A stretch of DNA of 64,000 bases, from contig NZ_CP066126.1 in assembly GCF_020544465.1 (NCBI RefSeq), positions 4,278,001-4,342,000 of the forward strand, read 5' to 3'. The position numbers and the translations under genes are program-made. Numbering within the stretch: position 1 is the first letter of the stretch; every line of letters starts with the position of its first letter. The notes below the pieces were generated by a model. That model was not told where the DNA came from. It made no database searches and was given only the letters and a program-made list of their open reading frames with translations. This stretch comes from Chromobacterium rhizoryzae (GTDB taxonomy: Bacteria; Pseudomonadota; Gammaproteobacteria; Burkholderiales; Chromobacteriaceae). This document shows, piece by piece, positions 20,606-28,481 of the stretch.

Positions 20606-21232
20606 TCAGCCGGTCTGTCCCATCCGCGCCAGCATCGTCGCCAGCTTGCGGCATTGGATGGCGCTGCGCAGCCGATTGGCGCGCACGACGCTGATCAGAT
20701 CGAGGCGGGCGCGCTCGAAATCGTCGTTGACCACGATGTAGTCGTATTCGGCGATCTTGTCGATCTCGGCGCGGGCGGAAGCCAGCCGGCGGCGGATCAC
20801 TTCCTCGCTGTCGGTGGCGCGTCCGCGCAGGCGGCGCTCCAGCTCTTCTATCGACGGCGGCGCGATGAAAATGCCTATCGCCTCGGGGAAGACCTTGCGC
20901 ACTTGCTCGGCGCCCTGCCAGTCTATCTCCAGCAGAATGTCCTGCCCCACGGCCAGGCGGCTGCGTATCCACGGCGCGCTGGTGCCGTAGTAGTTGCCGT
21001 AGACTTCCGCGTACTCGAGGAAATCGCCGCGTTCGATCATGGACTTGAACGTGGCCTGATCGACGAAGTGGTAATGCTTGCCGTCCTCTTCACCCTTGCG
21101 CGGCGCGCGCGTGCTATAAGAAATGGACAGTTCCACAGACGGCTCCGCCTGGAGCAAGGCCGCCACTAGCGAGGTTTTCCCCGCGCCGGAAGGAGCGACC
21201 ACGATAAAAATATTACCGGTTGGCTGGCTCAT
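20606..21232 (-). CDS. gmk: Guanylate kinase
   Basis: A 208-aa kinase that phosphorylates GMP to GDP with ATP. The P-loop is APSGAGKTSL near the N-terminus. GMP-binding segments YSTRAPRKGEEDGKHYHFVD and EYAEVYGNYYGT follow, with EIDWQGAEQVR. The open frame starts far upstream, but MSQPTGNIFIVVAPSG at 21232 with AGGAAG ahead is the true start. It heads the gmk-rpoZ-spoT-thiS-thiG run. Confidence 0.97.
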   Translation of the reverse strand: MSQPTGNIFIVVAPSGAGKTSLVAALLQAEPSVELSISYSTRAPRKGEEDGKHYHFVDQATFKSMIERGDFLEYAEVYGNYYGTSAPWIRSRLAVGQDILLEIDWQGAEQVRKVFPEAIGIFIAPPSIEELERRLRGRATDSEEVIRRRLASARAEIDKIAEYDYIVVNDDFERARLDLISVVRANRLRSAIQCRKLATMLARMGQTG

Positions 21233-21395
21233 GAAAGGTACTTCCTGCCAAATGAGTAATTCTCCAGAATACCATAAGCGCGTACCGGCTGTTAATCGCC
21301 AAGTTATTTTCACGTCAAGATTTAGGTAAATCTCTTCAGGCTGAATAAAATGGCTGGTTTTTTTCCTACCTATCTCCTTTGGAGCGCGTTTCGCC

Positions 21396-22694
21396 ATGCA
21401 ATTCCTTGACAGCTTCTTCAAGCTGAAAGAAAACGGCACCACGGTGAAGACCGAAGTCATCGCCGGCTTTACCACCTTCTTGACCATGGCTTACATCATC
21501 CTGGTCAACCCGCTGATCCTGTCGAGCACCGGCATGGACCTGAACGCCGTCTTCGTCGCCACCTGTCTGGCCGCGGCGCTGGGCACCGCCATCATGGGCC
21601 TGGTGGCCAATTACCCGATCGCGCTGGCGCCGGGCATGGGCTTGAACGCCTACTTCACCTTCAGCGTGGTCAAGGGCATGGGGCTGTCCTGGGAAACCGC
21701 GCTGGGCGCGGTGTTCATCTCCGGCATCGTGTTCCTGGCGGTCAGCCTGTTCCGCGTGCGCGAGGCCATCGTCAACGCCATCCCGCAGTCGCTGAAATTC
21801 GCCATTTCCGCCGGCGTCGGCATGTTCCTCGCCATCATCGCGCTGAAGAACGCCGGCGTGATCGCGCCGCACCCGGAAACCTATCTGACCCTGGGCGACA
21901 TCCACAAACCCACCACCCTGCTGGCCATTCTGGGCTTCTTCCTGATCGTGGCGCTGGAATACCGCAAGGTGCCGGGCTCCATCATCATCGGCATTCTGGT
22001 GGTGACGGTGCTGTCCATCGCCATGGGCCTGTCTCCGTTCAAGGGCGTGGTGGCGCCGGTGCCGAGCATGGCGCCCACCTTCATGCAGATGGATATCGCA
22101 GGCGCCTTGCAAGCCGGCCTGATCGGCGTGATCTTCGTCTTCTTCTTCGTCGATCTGTTCGACACCACCGGCACCCTGGTGGGCGTGTCTCACCGCGCCG
22201 GCCTGCTGGACAAGGACGGCAAGCTGCCGCGCCTGAAGCGCGCGCTGCTGGCCGACTCGGTGGCGATCACCGCCGGCGCGGTAATGGGCACTTCGTCCAC
22301 CACCGCCTATGTCGAGTCCGCCGCTGGCACCGCCGTGGGCGGCCGCACCGGCCTGACCGCCATGGTGGTGGCGCTGCTGTTCCTGGCCTCGCTGTGGCTG
22401 TCGCCGCTGGCCGCCACCGTGCCCGCCTACGCCACCGCGCCCGCGCTGTGCTATGTGGCGGTGCTGATGGCGCGCGGCCTGGCCGAGATCGACTGGAGCG
22501 ATCTGACCGAATCCGCGCCGGCGGTGATGACCGCGCTGGCGATGCCCTTCACCTTCTCCATCGCCGACGGCATCGCCTTCGGCTTCATCAGCTACGCGGT
22601 GATCAAGATTCTGGCCGGCCGTTTCTCCGACCTGAAGCCGCCGGTGCTGGTGATCGCCGCGCTGTGGATCTTCAAGCTGGCTTTCTTCCACTGA
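21396..22694 (+). CDS. NCS2-family purine permease (AzgA-like)
   Basis: A 432-aa inner-membrane transporter of the adenine/guanine/hypoxanthine branch. It begins FFKLKENGTTVKTEVIAGFTTFLTMAYI and has the family segment ALAPGMGLNAYFTFSVVKGMGLSW, plus TSSTTAYVESAAG in the substrate-binding region. About 12-14 helices are predicted. It sits directly upstream of apt, so imported adenine would be salvaged at once, but a terminator separates the two. Confidence 0.93.
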   Translation: MQFLDSFFKLKENGTTVKTEVIAGFTTFLTMAYIILVNPLILSSTGMDLNAVFVATCLAAALGTAIMGLVANYPIALAPGMGLNAYFTFSVVKGMGLSWETALGAVFISGIVFLAVSLFRVREAIVNAIPQSLKFAISAGVGMFLAIIALKNAGVIAPHPETYLTLGDIHKPTTLLAILGFFLIVALEYRKVPGSIIIGILVVTVLSIAMGLSPFKGVVAPVPSMAPTFMQMDIAGALQAGLIGVIFVFFFVDLFDTTGTLVGVSHRAGLLDKDGKLPRLKRALLADSVAITAGAVMGTSSTTAYVESAAGTAVGGRTGLTAMVVALLFLASLWLSPLAATVPAYATAPALCYVAVLMARGLAEIDWSDLTESAPAVMTALAMPFTFSIADGIAFGFISYAVIKILAGRFSDLKPPVLVIAALWIFKLAFFH

Positions 22695-22720
22695 AACGTC
22701 AATAATTGATGCGGACTCCT

Positions 22721-22748
22721 AGCCTGCCGCGCTGCGCGGCGGGCTTTT
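22721..22748 (+). terminator. Terminator after the purine permease gene
   Basis: Stem GCCTGCCGCGC / GCGCGGCGGGC followed by TTTTTC. Confidence 0.85.
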
Positions 22749-22797
22749 TCTTGTGGGGCGCGCGGCGACTCTCTTTATTTCGAAGTACAATAAGGCC

Positions 22798-23346
22798 ATG
22801 GAAAACCTTAGCAATCTCGACTACTCCAGCTATCTGAAAGGCTGGATCCGCACTGTGCCCAACTGGCCGCAACAAGGCGTGATGTTCCGCGACATCACCC
22901 CGCTGCTGCAGAACCCCAAAACCTTCCGCATGCTGATCGACATCTATGTGCATCGCTACATGATGGAGAAAGTGGACCTGGTGGCGGGCCTGGACGCGCG
23001 CGGCTTCATCATCGGTTCGGTGCTGGCTTACGAGTTGAACGTAGGCTTCGTGCCCATCCGCAAACGCGGCAAGCTGCCCTTCACCACGGTGGAGGAGGAG
23101 TACGAGCTGGAATACGGCAACGCCGCGGTGGAAATGCACACCGACGCCTGCAAGCCGGGCGACCGCGTCATCCTGATTGACGATCTGGTCGCCACCGGCG
23201 GCACCATGATGGCCGGCTACAAACTGCTGAAGCGCATGGGCGCCGACGTGCTGGAAGCCGCCGCCATCATCGAACTGCCCGAACTGGGCGGCGGCAAGCT
23301 GGTGCGCGACGGCGGCCTGGAGTTGTTCACCGTCTGCGCTTACTGA
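22798..23346 (+). CDS. apt: Adenine phosphoribosyltransferase
   Basis: A 182-aa salvage enzyme converting adenine and PRPP to AMP. The PRPP motif VILIDDLVATGGTMMAG and the GLDARGFIIGSVLAYELNVGFVPIRKRGKLP segment are diagnostic. The open frame begins at 22753, but MENLSNLDYSSYLKGWIRTVPNWPQQG at 22798 matches the family length. Pairing with the purine permease upstream supports the role. Confidence 0.96.
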   Translation: MENLSNLDYSSYLKGWIRTVPNWPQQGVMFRDITPLLQNPKTFRMLIDIYVHRYMMEKVDLVAGLDARGFIIGSVLAYELNVGFVPIRKRGKLPFTTVEEEYELEYGNAAVEMHTDACKPGDRVILIDDLVATGGTMMAGYKLLKRMGADVLEAAAIIELPELGGGKLVRDGGLELFTVCAY

Positions 23347-23368
23347 GCCGGATTCGTCGGCCAAGCGA

Positions 23369-23393
23369 ACGGAGCCCTCGGGCTCCGTTTTTG
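23369..23393 (+). terminator. Terminator of apt
   Basis: Stem ACGGAGCCC / GGGCTCCGT followed by TTTTG. Confidence 0.9.
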
Positions 23394-23405
23394 TTTGGCC
23401 GCGTC

Positions 23406-24173
23406 TTAATCCGCCTCCACCGCCACTTTCAGCGCCTGGCCGCGCGCGCTCAGCTTCAGCGGCGCGCCGGCGGTGCTGGGCAGCTTGCTGTCCACCGAGG
23501 CCGCCGTGCCCCGCACCTCGTATTGCAGCGTTGCGGACTTGGGCAGCGTCAGCGACAACTTGCCGGTGGTGGCGTCCAGCGACAAGGAGCCGCTGGGCTT
23601 GGCGTCGGTCAGCTTCACCTTCGCCTTCACCGCCTGGCCGTCAAAAACCATGTCGCGGCTGCTGCCTTCGAAACCCAAGGTCAGCGCCTGCCCCTTGAGC
23701 GCCAGCTTGTCGTAAGCGCCCTTGGCCTGCGCCCTGATCGCGTCGGCGGACATGGACAGGCTGGCGGCTTTGCCGTCCAGCGTTAGATCCACCGCCCGGC
23801 TGTCCACCCGGATCGCCGAATACGCGCCGCGGATCGACCCCTTGACCGCAGCCAGCCCCAATTCCACCTGTTTGCCCGGCTTCAGATTGCCGGCGATCTC
23901 CAACCCGCAACTGCTGCCCAACAGCTTGTCGTTGAGCTTGACCGTGATCGTGACCACGCCGCCTGCGCGCCGCACCAGGGCGCTGCACTGCTTGGCGTCC
24001 CAATTGCTTTTGTTCAGGTCCAGCTGATACGGCCGCTTGTCGTCCGCGCTCAGCTTGAGCACGGCCGCATCGCCGTTGATCACCAGCTTTTCAATCGGCG
24101 CTTCCGCCGCGTAAGCCGCTCCGCCGCCCATCAGCCCCGTCAATGCCAGCAAGCGCACTATCCCACGCCTCAT
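23406..24173 (-). CDS. Exported beta-rich protein of a PadR/HAAS module
   Basis: A 255-aa protein with a clear signal peptide (MRRGIVRLLALTGLMGGGA, cleavage near AYA). The mature part is a run of short alternating strands with repeated x-Leu-x-Leu/Val patterns and Gly turns (AVDLTLDGKAASLSMSADAI, LALKGQALTLGFEG). This resembles the DUF4097/DUF2807 beta-solenoid proteins that often follow PadR and HAAS genes. Two cysteines may form a disulfide. It is the last gene of a four-gene set on this strand. The function is unknown; the solenoid assignment is inferred from pattern and context. Confidence 0.7.
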   Translation of the reverse strand: MRRGIVRLLALTGLMGGGAAYAAEAPIEKLVINGDAAVLKLSADDKRPYQLDLNKSNWDAKQCSALVRRAGGVVTITVKLNDKLLGSSCGLEIAGNLKPGKQVELGLAAVKGSIRGAYSAIRVDSRAVDLTLDGKAASLSMSADAIRAQAKGAYDKLALKGQALTLGFEGSSRDMVFDGQAVKAKVKLTDAKPSGSLSLDATTGKLSLTLPKSATLQYEVRGTAASVDSKLPSTAGAPLKLSARGQALKVAVEAD

Positions 24174-24229
24174 CACGCACCCCTTTCCCAAGTAGAAGCC
24201 GCCGCCTTGGCCGGCGGCGGTGGTTTTCC

Positions 24230-24520
24230 TCACTGCATGAACAACCAGTACATCGCGATCACGCCGCAAGCGGCCGCCATCCCGCCCACCGCGTGGCGGG
24301 CCAAGCGCGCCCACTGAGCGCTCAGCGAGCCTTTGCGCGCAAGAATCGAAACGGTCCGTCGCGAATCCGCCCACGCGGCGATCAGGCGGCTCTCATTGCG
24401 CTGATCGGCCACCGCCTCGCGAATGTATTCGCGATAGTCGCTGAGAATCTTGCGCAGCTCGGCTTCGGGCAAGCGCTCCATGGTCAGCTGCAATTGTTGA
24501 ATGCATGCATCGTGTTTCAT
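24230..24520 (-). CDS. Short HAAS-like membrane protein
   Basis: A 96-aa protein. Residues 1-40 (LQLTMERLPEAELRKILSDYREYIREAV) match the HAAS helical motif of the next gene upstream. The C-terminus is a single membrane helix (AVGGMAAACGVIAMYWLFMQ). GGGAGAG six bases before the ATG at 24520 fixes the start. It looks like a reduced duplicate of the larger HAAS protein. Confidence 0.7.
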   Translation of the reverse strand: MKHDACIQQLQLTMERLPEAELRKILSDYREYIREAVADQRNESRLIAAWADSRRTVSILARKGSLSAQWARLARHAVGGMAAACGVIAMYWLFMQ

Positions 24521-24555
24521 GTTTCTCTCCCAAGTCCGGTCAAAAACACCACTCC

Positions 24556-25644
24556 TCACACCGCGTTGCCGCCCAAGCCCCTGCCCGCCACCAAGTCGAT
24601 CTGATAACGGACGTAACGCACCAGCCCGCGCCAGGTCAGCCGCGTCAGCCATACGCAGAACACCAGCCCCAATCCGCCAACCAATAACAACACCAGGCCG
24701 CTGACCGCCGCCGAGCCCTGCAGCGACAAGCCCGGAATGCCGTCGATCTCGATATGGTCCTTGCCGTCCTTCAGCGACAGCCGGTTATCCTTGATCACCA
24801 GCGAGCTCTCGCCGTCGTTCAACACCAGATCGCCGGCTTCTCCGGCTTCGCCGACGGCGGCGGAGGCCTGCGCCGAGATCATCCGCCAACGCAGCGAACG
24901 GCCATCCCCATCCTGCGCCAGCACCATGCTGTCGCCGCCGTCCGAAACCAGCGTCAGCGCGCTCAGCTGGCCGCGCTCCAGGCTGACGGAGCGTTCGCTC
25001 TCGCGTTTGATCGTTTGCCGCGCCGCCGGATTGCTGGCGTCCACTTTCAACTCGCCGCCGTCGTAACTGACCCTGACCGGCTCTCCGCTACGCAACTTCA
25101 GGCTGGCGGTTTCATCCTCCTCCAGCCTCAGCAACAGCCTCCCCTGCTTCAGGCTCACGCCGTGGACCGGCTCCCCGTCGGCTTGAAGCTTGAACTCGAT
25201 CTTGCCGTTCTCGGGCGACAGGCTGGGCTCCAGCTCCGGCCAGCCGAACAGGCTGTTGCCGCCCCAGGCCGCCACCAGCGCCACGCCGGCGATCAACAGG
25301 CTGCCGGACACCATATAGCCTATGGACAGACATAGCAGGTAGATCATGAAGGGCAGCGCCAGGAAGAAGTTCAGCACGCCCAGGCCGGCGACCGAAGCCA
25401 CCACCCTCATCAAATTGCCGAAGGAACGATGGCTTTCCCATTGGCGGTAATGCGCCTGCGCCTTCAGTTCCTTGGCCAGCTTCTGCGGGCTGCCCAGGGC
25501 GGCGACCACCTCGTCCTCGTCGCGGCCGGCTTCTTGCGCGTCGCTGAAGTACTCTTGGTAGTCGGCGACGATTTCACGGATTTCCTCGGCCGGCATCCCC
25601 GCCAGGGCCTGTTCCAATTGCGCCAAAAACGCTTTGCGGTTCAT
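24556..25644 (-). CDS. HAAS-domain (DUF1700-type) membrane protein
   Basis: A 362-aa protein. The N-terminal HAAS domain (FLAQLEQALAGMPAEEIREI, VADYQEYFSDAQEAGRDEDE, VVAALGSPQKLAKELKAQ) is the type that pairs with PadR regulators. Two or more membrane helices (NLMRVVASVAGLGVLNFFLA, GYMVSGSLLIAGVALVAAWG) precede a large, probably extracytoplasmic beta-rich region, and a final helix lies near the C-terminus (VSGLVLLLVGGLGLVFCVWL). The start overlaps the padR stop as ATGA, so the two are translationally coupled. The function is not established; an envelope-linked sensor or partner of the exported protein is plausible. Confidence 0.75.
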   Translation of the reverse strand: MNRKAFLAQLEQALAGMPAEEIREIVADYQEYFSDAQEAGRDEDEVVAALGSPQKLAKELKAQAHYRQWESHRSFGNLMRVVASVAGLGVLNFFLALPFMIYLLCLSIGYMVSGSLLIAGVALVAAWGGNSLFGWPELEPSLSPENGKIEFKLQADGEPVHGVSLKQGRLLLRLEEDETASLKLRSGEPVRVSYDGGELKVDASNPAARQTIKRESERSVSLERGQLSALTLVSDGGDSMVLAQDGDGRSLRWRMISAQASAAVGEAGEAGDLVLNDGESSLVIKDNRLSLKDGKDHIEIDGIPGLSLQGSAAVSGLVLLLVGGLGLVFCVWLTRLTWRGLVRYVRYQIDLVAGRGLGGNAV

Positions 25645-25985
25645 GCTTGTTGTTCTCCCGGCTGACCGGCCGCCGGCAGGCGGCTCAGCACGCTGTCCAC
25701 TTCGCTGACGAATTCCTGCCACTCGCGCCGCATCAATTCCAACTCCCGTTTGCCCGCCTCGGTCAGCGTGTAATATTTACGCGACGGCCCGGACGCCGAC
25801 TCCACCAGATAGGTGCTGACCCAGGATTCGTTCTGCAGCCTGCGCATCAACGGATAGATCGTCCCTTCGCTGATTTCCATCGTGCGCGACAAAGTGCTGA
25901 CCAATTCATAGGCATAGCTGTCGGACTGGGCCAATACCGCCAATACGCACATGTCCAGGGTCCCCTTCTTCAACTGGGTTTTCAT
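25641..25985 (-). CDS. PadR-family transcriptional regulator
   Basis: A 114-aa winged-helix protein (MKTQLKKGTLDMCVLAVLAQ, SYAYELVSTLSRTMEISEGTIYPLMRRLQNE, SRKYYTLTEAGKREL) with the short C-terminal helix of PadR subfamily 2. AAGGAAGG four bases before the ATG at 25985 sets the start. It leads the HAAS/exported-protein operon. Palindromes fitting a dimer lie upstream at 26025, 26095 and 26187, so autorepression is likely. The inducing ligand is unknown. Confidence 0.88.
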   Translation of the reverse strand: MKTQLKKGTLDMCVLAVLAQSDSYAYELVSTLSRTMEISEGTIYPLMRRLQNESWVSTYLVESASGPSRKYYTLTEAGKRELELMRREWQEFVSEVDSVLSRLPAAGQPGEQQA

Positions 25986-26024
25986 CTTGCCTTCCTTGAA
26001 ACCGCCCGGTCCTTTCCACCCAGC

Positions 26025-26043
26025 TACCTTGCATTGCAAGATA
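26025..26043. promoter_or_regulatory. PadR operator candidate 1
   Basis: TACCTTG-CATTG-CAAGATA, embedded in a longer palindrome AGCTA...TAGCT (26022-26046). It lies 40 bp before the padR start. Confidence 0.65.
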
Positions 26044-26094
26044 GCTAGACGGACCAAGGCATCGATCTGCTTGTGATTGCACTATACAAACCAC

Positions 26095-26113
26095 TACCTT
26101 GTACCGCAAGGTA
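26095..26113. promoter_or_regulatory. PadR operator candidate 2
   Basis: TACCTTG-TACCG-CAAGGTA: perfect seven-base arms and the same five-base spacer length as site 1, 70 bp away. Confidence 0.65.
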
Positions 26114-26186
26114 TCTTTCATTACCCAATGACAAATCACTGTCACTGCGGCTTTCTCGCAACAAATCAGAATGTCATTACTGACAC

Positions 26187-26205
26187 CATATTGCGTTGCA
26201 AAATA
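26187..26205. promoter_or_regulatory. PadR operator candidate 3 (degenerate)
   Basis: CATATTG-CGTTG-CAAAATA keeps the TTG-N5-CAA core and outer A/T bases of sites 1 and 2. It lies about 100 bp upstream of the patatin-like gene. Confidence 0.45.
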
Positions 26206-26303
26206 CGCCTTGGCATCCATAATTCAACAGCAACAATGACATTGAACTAAGTCATACGCCCAACCGGTTCCAACAACCGGCCACTCTCTCGACGAGGACT
26301 CCG

Positions 26304-27341
26304 ATGGCAAAAGCAAACAGGCCCAGCATCGCGCTGGTCTTGGGCGGCGGCGCGCCCAACGCAACCTTGATGGCCGGCGCGCTGGTCGCGCTGATGGAGG
26401 CCGGCGTCGAATTCGACATCATCTCCACCTCCGGCGCCGGCGCCATCGTCGGTCTCTTGTACGCGGCGCCGCGCAAGGGCTCGCCGCTGGACAATTTGCG
26501 CCGGCTGGCCGATCTCGGCGTATCCGATCCGATCTACCGGCTGCTGCCGATCAACTACAAGGTGTTCAACAAACCCGGCCCGGCCGCCGACCTGTGGCGC
26601 AGCTGGCAAAGCCAGAACCCCCTGTTGCAGAGCATTCAACAACAGGCCGATCAAGGGCCTTGGCAGCGTCTGCTGGCCGACTGGACATCGCTGCTGCTGG
26701 CCACGCTCTGCCCCAGCGATCTGGGCCCCAACAGCCAAGGCCTGTGCGCGCACGTGCCCTTCATCGAGGAGATCGTGGATTTCGACCGCCTCAAGACCAT
26801 TGCGCCGCAGTTCTACCTGAACGCCTACAACATCAGCCGCGGCGAGATGCGCTGCTGGGACAAGAGCGAGATCGGTCACGAACACTTCCTGGCCGCGCTG
26901 TCCTTTCCCTTCATCTACCCGCCGTATCCGCTGGCCGACGGCGATTACATCGAAGGCGCGGCCATAGACACGCTGAACTTCAAGCAATTGTTCCGCGATC
27001 ATCCGCACATCGACTACACCCTGGTGTTCGACGTGCTGGGCAGCGACCGGCTCCTGCATCCGCCGCGCGGCCTTTACGACGCCTGGGTGCAATCCATCAT
27101 CACCCCGCTGACCGAAATCGCGCGCGACGACCTGAAGCTGTTCGAAGCCTTGCACAATAAGGACGAGCAAGGCCGGCCGCGCACCGAGGTGCTGAAGATC
27201 CAGTTCGACCAACTGATTGACCCGCAACGCCGCGCGGAGGAGCTGGACTGGTCGCACTCCAATCTGTCCCAGCTCTACCAGATCGGCTATCAAGCCGGAC
27301 AGGACCTCCTCCGCCAGCACCGCGGCAAGCTGCTGGGCTAG
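26304..27341 (+). CDS. Patatin-like protein lacking the catalytic dyad
   Basis: A 345-aa cytosolic protein with a patatin fold: glycine-rich LVLGGGAPNATLMAGALVAL at residues 11-30, then the nucleophile-elbow strand EFDIISTSGAGAIVGLL. Active patatins have G-x-S-x-G there; here the equal-length segment is T42-S-G44-A-G46, so glycine replaces the catalytic serine. The usual aspartate of the DG[GA] motif appears as E217 in YIEGAAIDTLN. The usual Arg after the GGGA oxyanion loop is also missing (GGGAPN). It is therefore probably not a lipase; a binding or scaffold role is possible. It is divergent from padR. Confidence 0.75.
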   Translation: MAKANRPSIALVLGGGAPNATLMAGALVALMEAGVEFDIISTSGAGAIVGLLYAAPRKGSPLDNLRRLADLGVSDPIYRLLPINYKVFNKPGPAADLWRSWQSQNPLLQSIQQQADQGPWQRLLADWTSLLLATLCPSDLGPNSQGLCAHVPFIEEIVDFDRLKTIAPQFYLNAYNISRGEMRCWDKSEIGHEHFLAALSFPFIYPPYPLADGDYIEGAAIDTLNFKQLFRDHPHIDYTLVFDVLGSDRLLHPPRGLYDAWVQSIITPLTEIARDDLKLFEALHNKDEQGRPRTEVLKIQFDQLIDPQRRAEELDWSHSNLSQLYQIGYQAGQDLLRQHRGKLLG

Positions 27342-27350
27342 ACGCCGCCA

Positions 27351-27380
27351 ATAAAAAAGGGCTGCCTGACGGCAGCCCTT
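27351..27380 (-). terminator. Terminator of the arc operon
   Basis: Stem AAGGGCTGCC / GGCAGCCCTT with a four-base loop, followed on the minus strand by TTTTTTATT. It lies 26 bases past arcC and may also stop convergent transcription. Confidence 0.85.
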
Positions 27381-27405
27381 GACGCTTGGCTAAGCACAAA
27401 CGGCA

Positions 27406-28350
27406 TCAATACCAGCTGATGCCGGCCTGCTCGGTGGAGATCACCGTGCCGGCCTCGCCCTTGACGATTTTCTCGATGTCTTCCAGCGCGCCGATCACGG
27501 CCTTCTTGCCGGTCAGACGGGCAAACTCGCAAGCCGCCTCCACTTTCGGGCCCATCGAGCCGGCGGCGAAACCCAGTTTGTCCATCTCGTCCGGATGCGC
27601 CTGCTTGATCGCCTTGGCTTCCGGCGTGCCCCAACCGATGAACACGCTCTTCACGTCGGTGGCGATCACGAAGTAATCGGCGTCGATTTCACGCGCCAGC
27701 AAGGCGGAGGCCAGATCCTTGTCGATCACCGCTTCCACGCCCACCAGCTTGTCGCCCTCGTACATGGTGGGGATGCCGCCGCCGCCGGCGGCGATCACGA
27801 CCACGCCTTTTTCGATCAGCCACTTGATCGGGCGCATTTCGAAGATGCGCTTCGGTTTCGGGCTGGGCACCACGCGGCGGAAGTATTCGCCGTCGGCCTT
27901 CACCGTCCAGCCTTTTTCCGCGGCCAGCTTGTCCGCCTCTTCCTTGCTGTAAACCGGGCCGACGAATTTGGTCGGATTCTTGAAGGCCGGGTCCTTGGCG
28001 TCCACTTCGGTCTGGGTCAGGATGGTGGCGATCGGTACTTCGAAGGGCAGCACATTGCCCAGTTCCTGCTCAACCATGTAACCGATCATGCCTTCGGTCT
28101 GCGCGCCCAGCACGTCCAGCGGATAGGGCGTCACTTTTTCGTCCACGTGGCGGGCGTAGGCGTCGTTCTGCAGGCCCAGCAGGCCCACTTGCGGCCCGTT
28201 GCCGTGGCACATCACCAGGTTGTGGCCCAGCCGGGTCACGCCGGCCAGTTGTTCGGCGGCCACTTTGACGTTGGCGCGCTGGTTGTCGGCGGTCATGGCC
28301 TCGCCGCGACGTTGCAGGGCATTGCCGCCCAGAGCTACGACGACTCGCAT
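27406..28350 (-). CDS. arcC: Carbamate kinase ArcC
   Basis: A 314-aa kinase of the amino acid kinase fold that uses carbamoyl phosphate and ADP to make ATP, CO2 and ammonia, the energy-yielding last step of the arginine deiminase pathway. Motifs: VVVALGGNALQRRGE, CHGNGPQVGLL, VVIAAGGGGIP and GSMGPKVEAACEF. GAGGA precedes the ATG. It is the last gene of arcDABC, 131 bp after arcB with a strong hairpin in the gap. Confidence 0.97.
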   Translation of the reverse strand: MRVVVALGGNALQRRGEAMTADNQRANVKVAAEQLAGVTRLGHNLVMCHGNGPQVGLLGLQNDAYARHVDEKVTPYPLDVLGAQTEGMIGYMVEQELGNVLPFEVPIATILTQTEVDAKDPAFKNPTKFVGPVYSKEEADKLAAEKGWTVKADGEYFRRVVPSPKPKRIFEMRPIKWLIEKGVVVIAAGGGGIPTMYEGDKLVGVEAVIDKDLASALLAREIDADYFVIATDVKSVFIGWGTPEAKAIKQAHPDEMDKLGFAAGSMGPKVEAACEFARLTGKKAVIGALEDIEKIVKGEAGTVISTEQAGISWY

Positions 28351-28414
28351 ATTCTATTCCTCGCTATTGCCGCGCCCGCCGTCTGCGACGGCGAGCCGCG
28401 TGCTTGATGTGAAA

Positions 28415-28450
28415 CCGGCCAAGGTTCCCGGTCAGGGAAGCCTTGGCCGG
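28415..28450 (-). other. Intercistronic hairpin between arcB and arcC
   Basis: A 15-bp stem with one bulge (CCGGCCAAGG-TTCCC pairing with GGGAA-CCTTGGCCGG) and no T-run. It probably stabilises mRNA or marks a processing site rather than a full terminator. Confidence 0.6.
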
Positions 28451-28481
28451 CAAAGTGCAGCTAGGGATGCCTAGGGCCGGA

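Larger units (their letters stand above)
25986..26303. other. Divergent padR/patatin control region
   Basis: A 318-bp gene-free interval, AT-richer than its surroundings from about 26075. It holds three related palindromes (listed separately) and must contain the promoters for padR leftward and the patatin-like gene rightward. No small gene was recognised in it. Confidence 0.7.
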
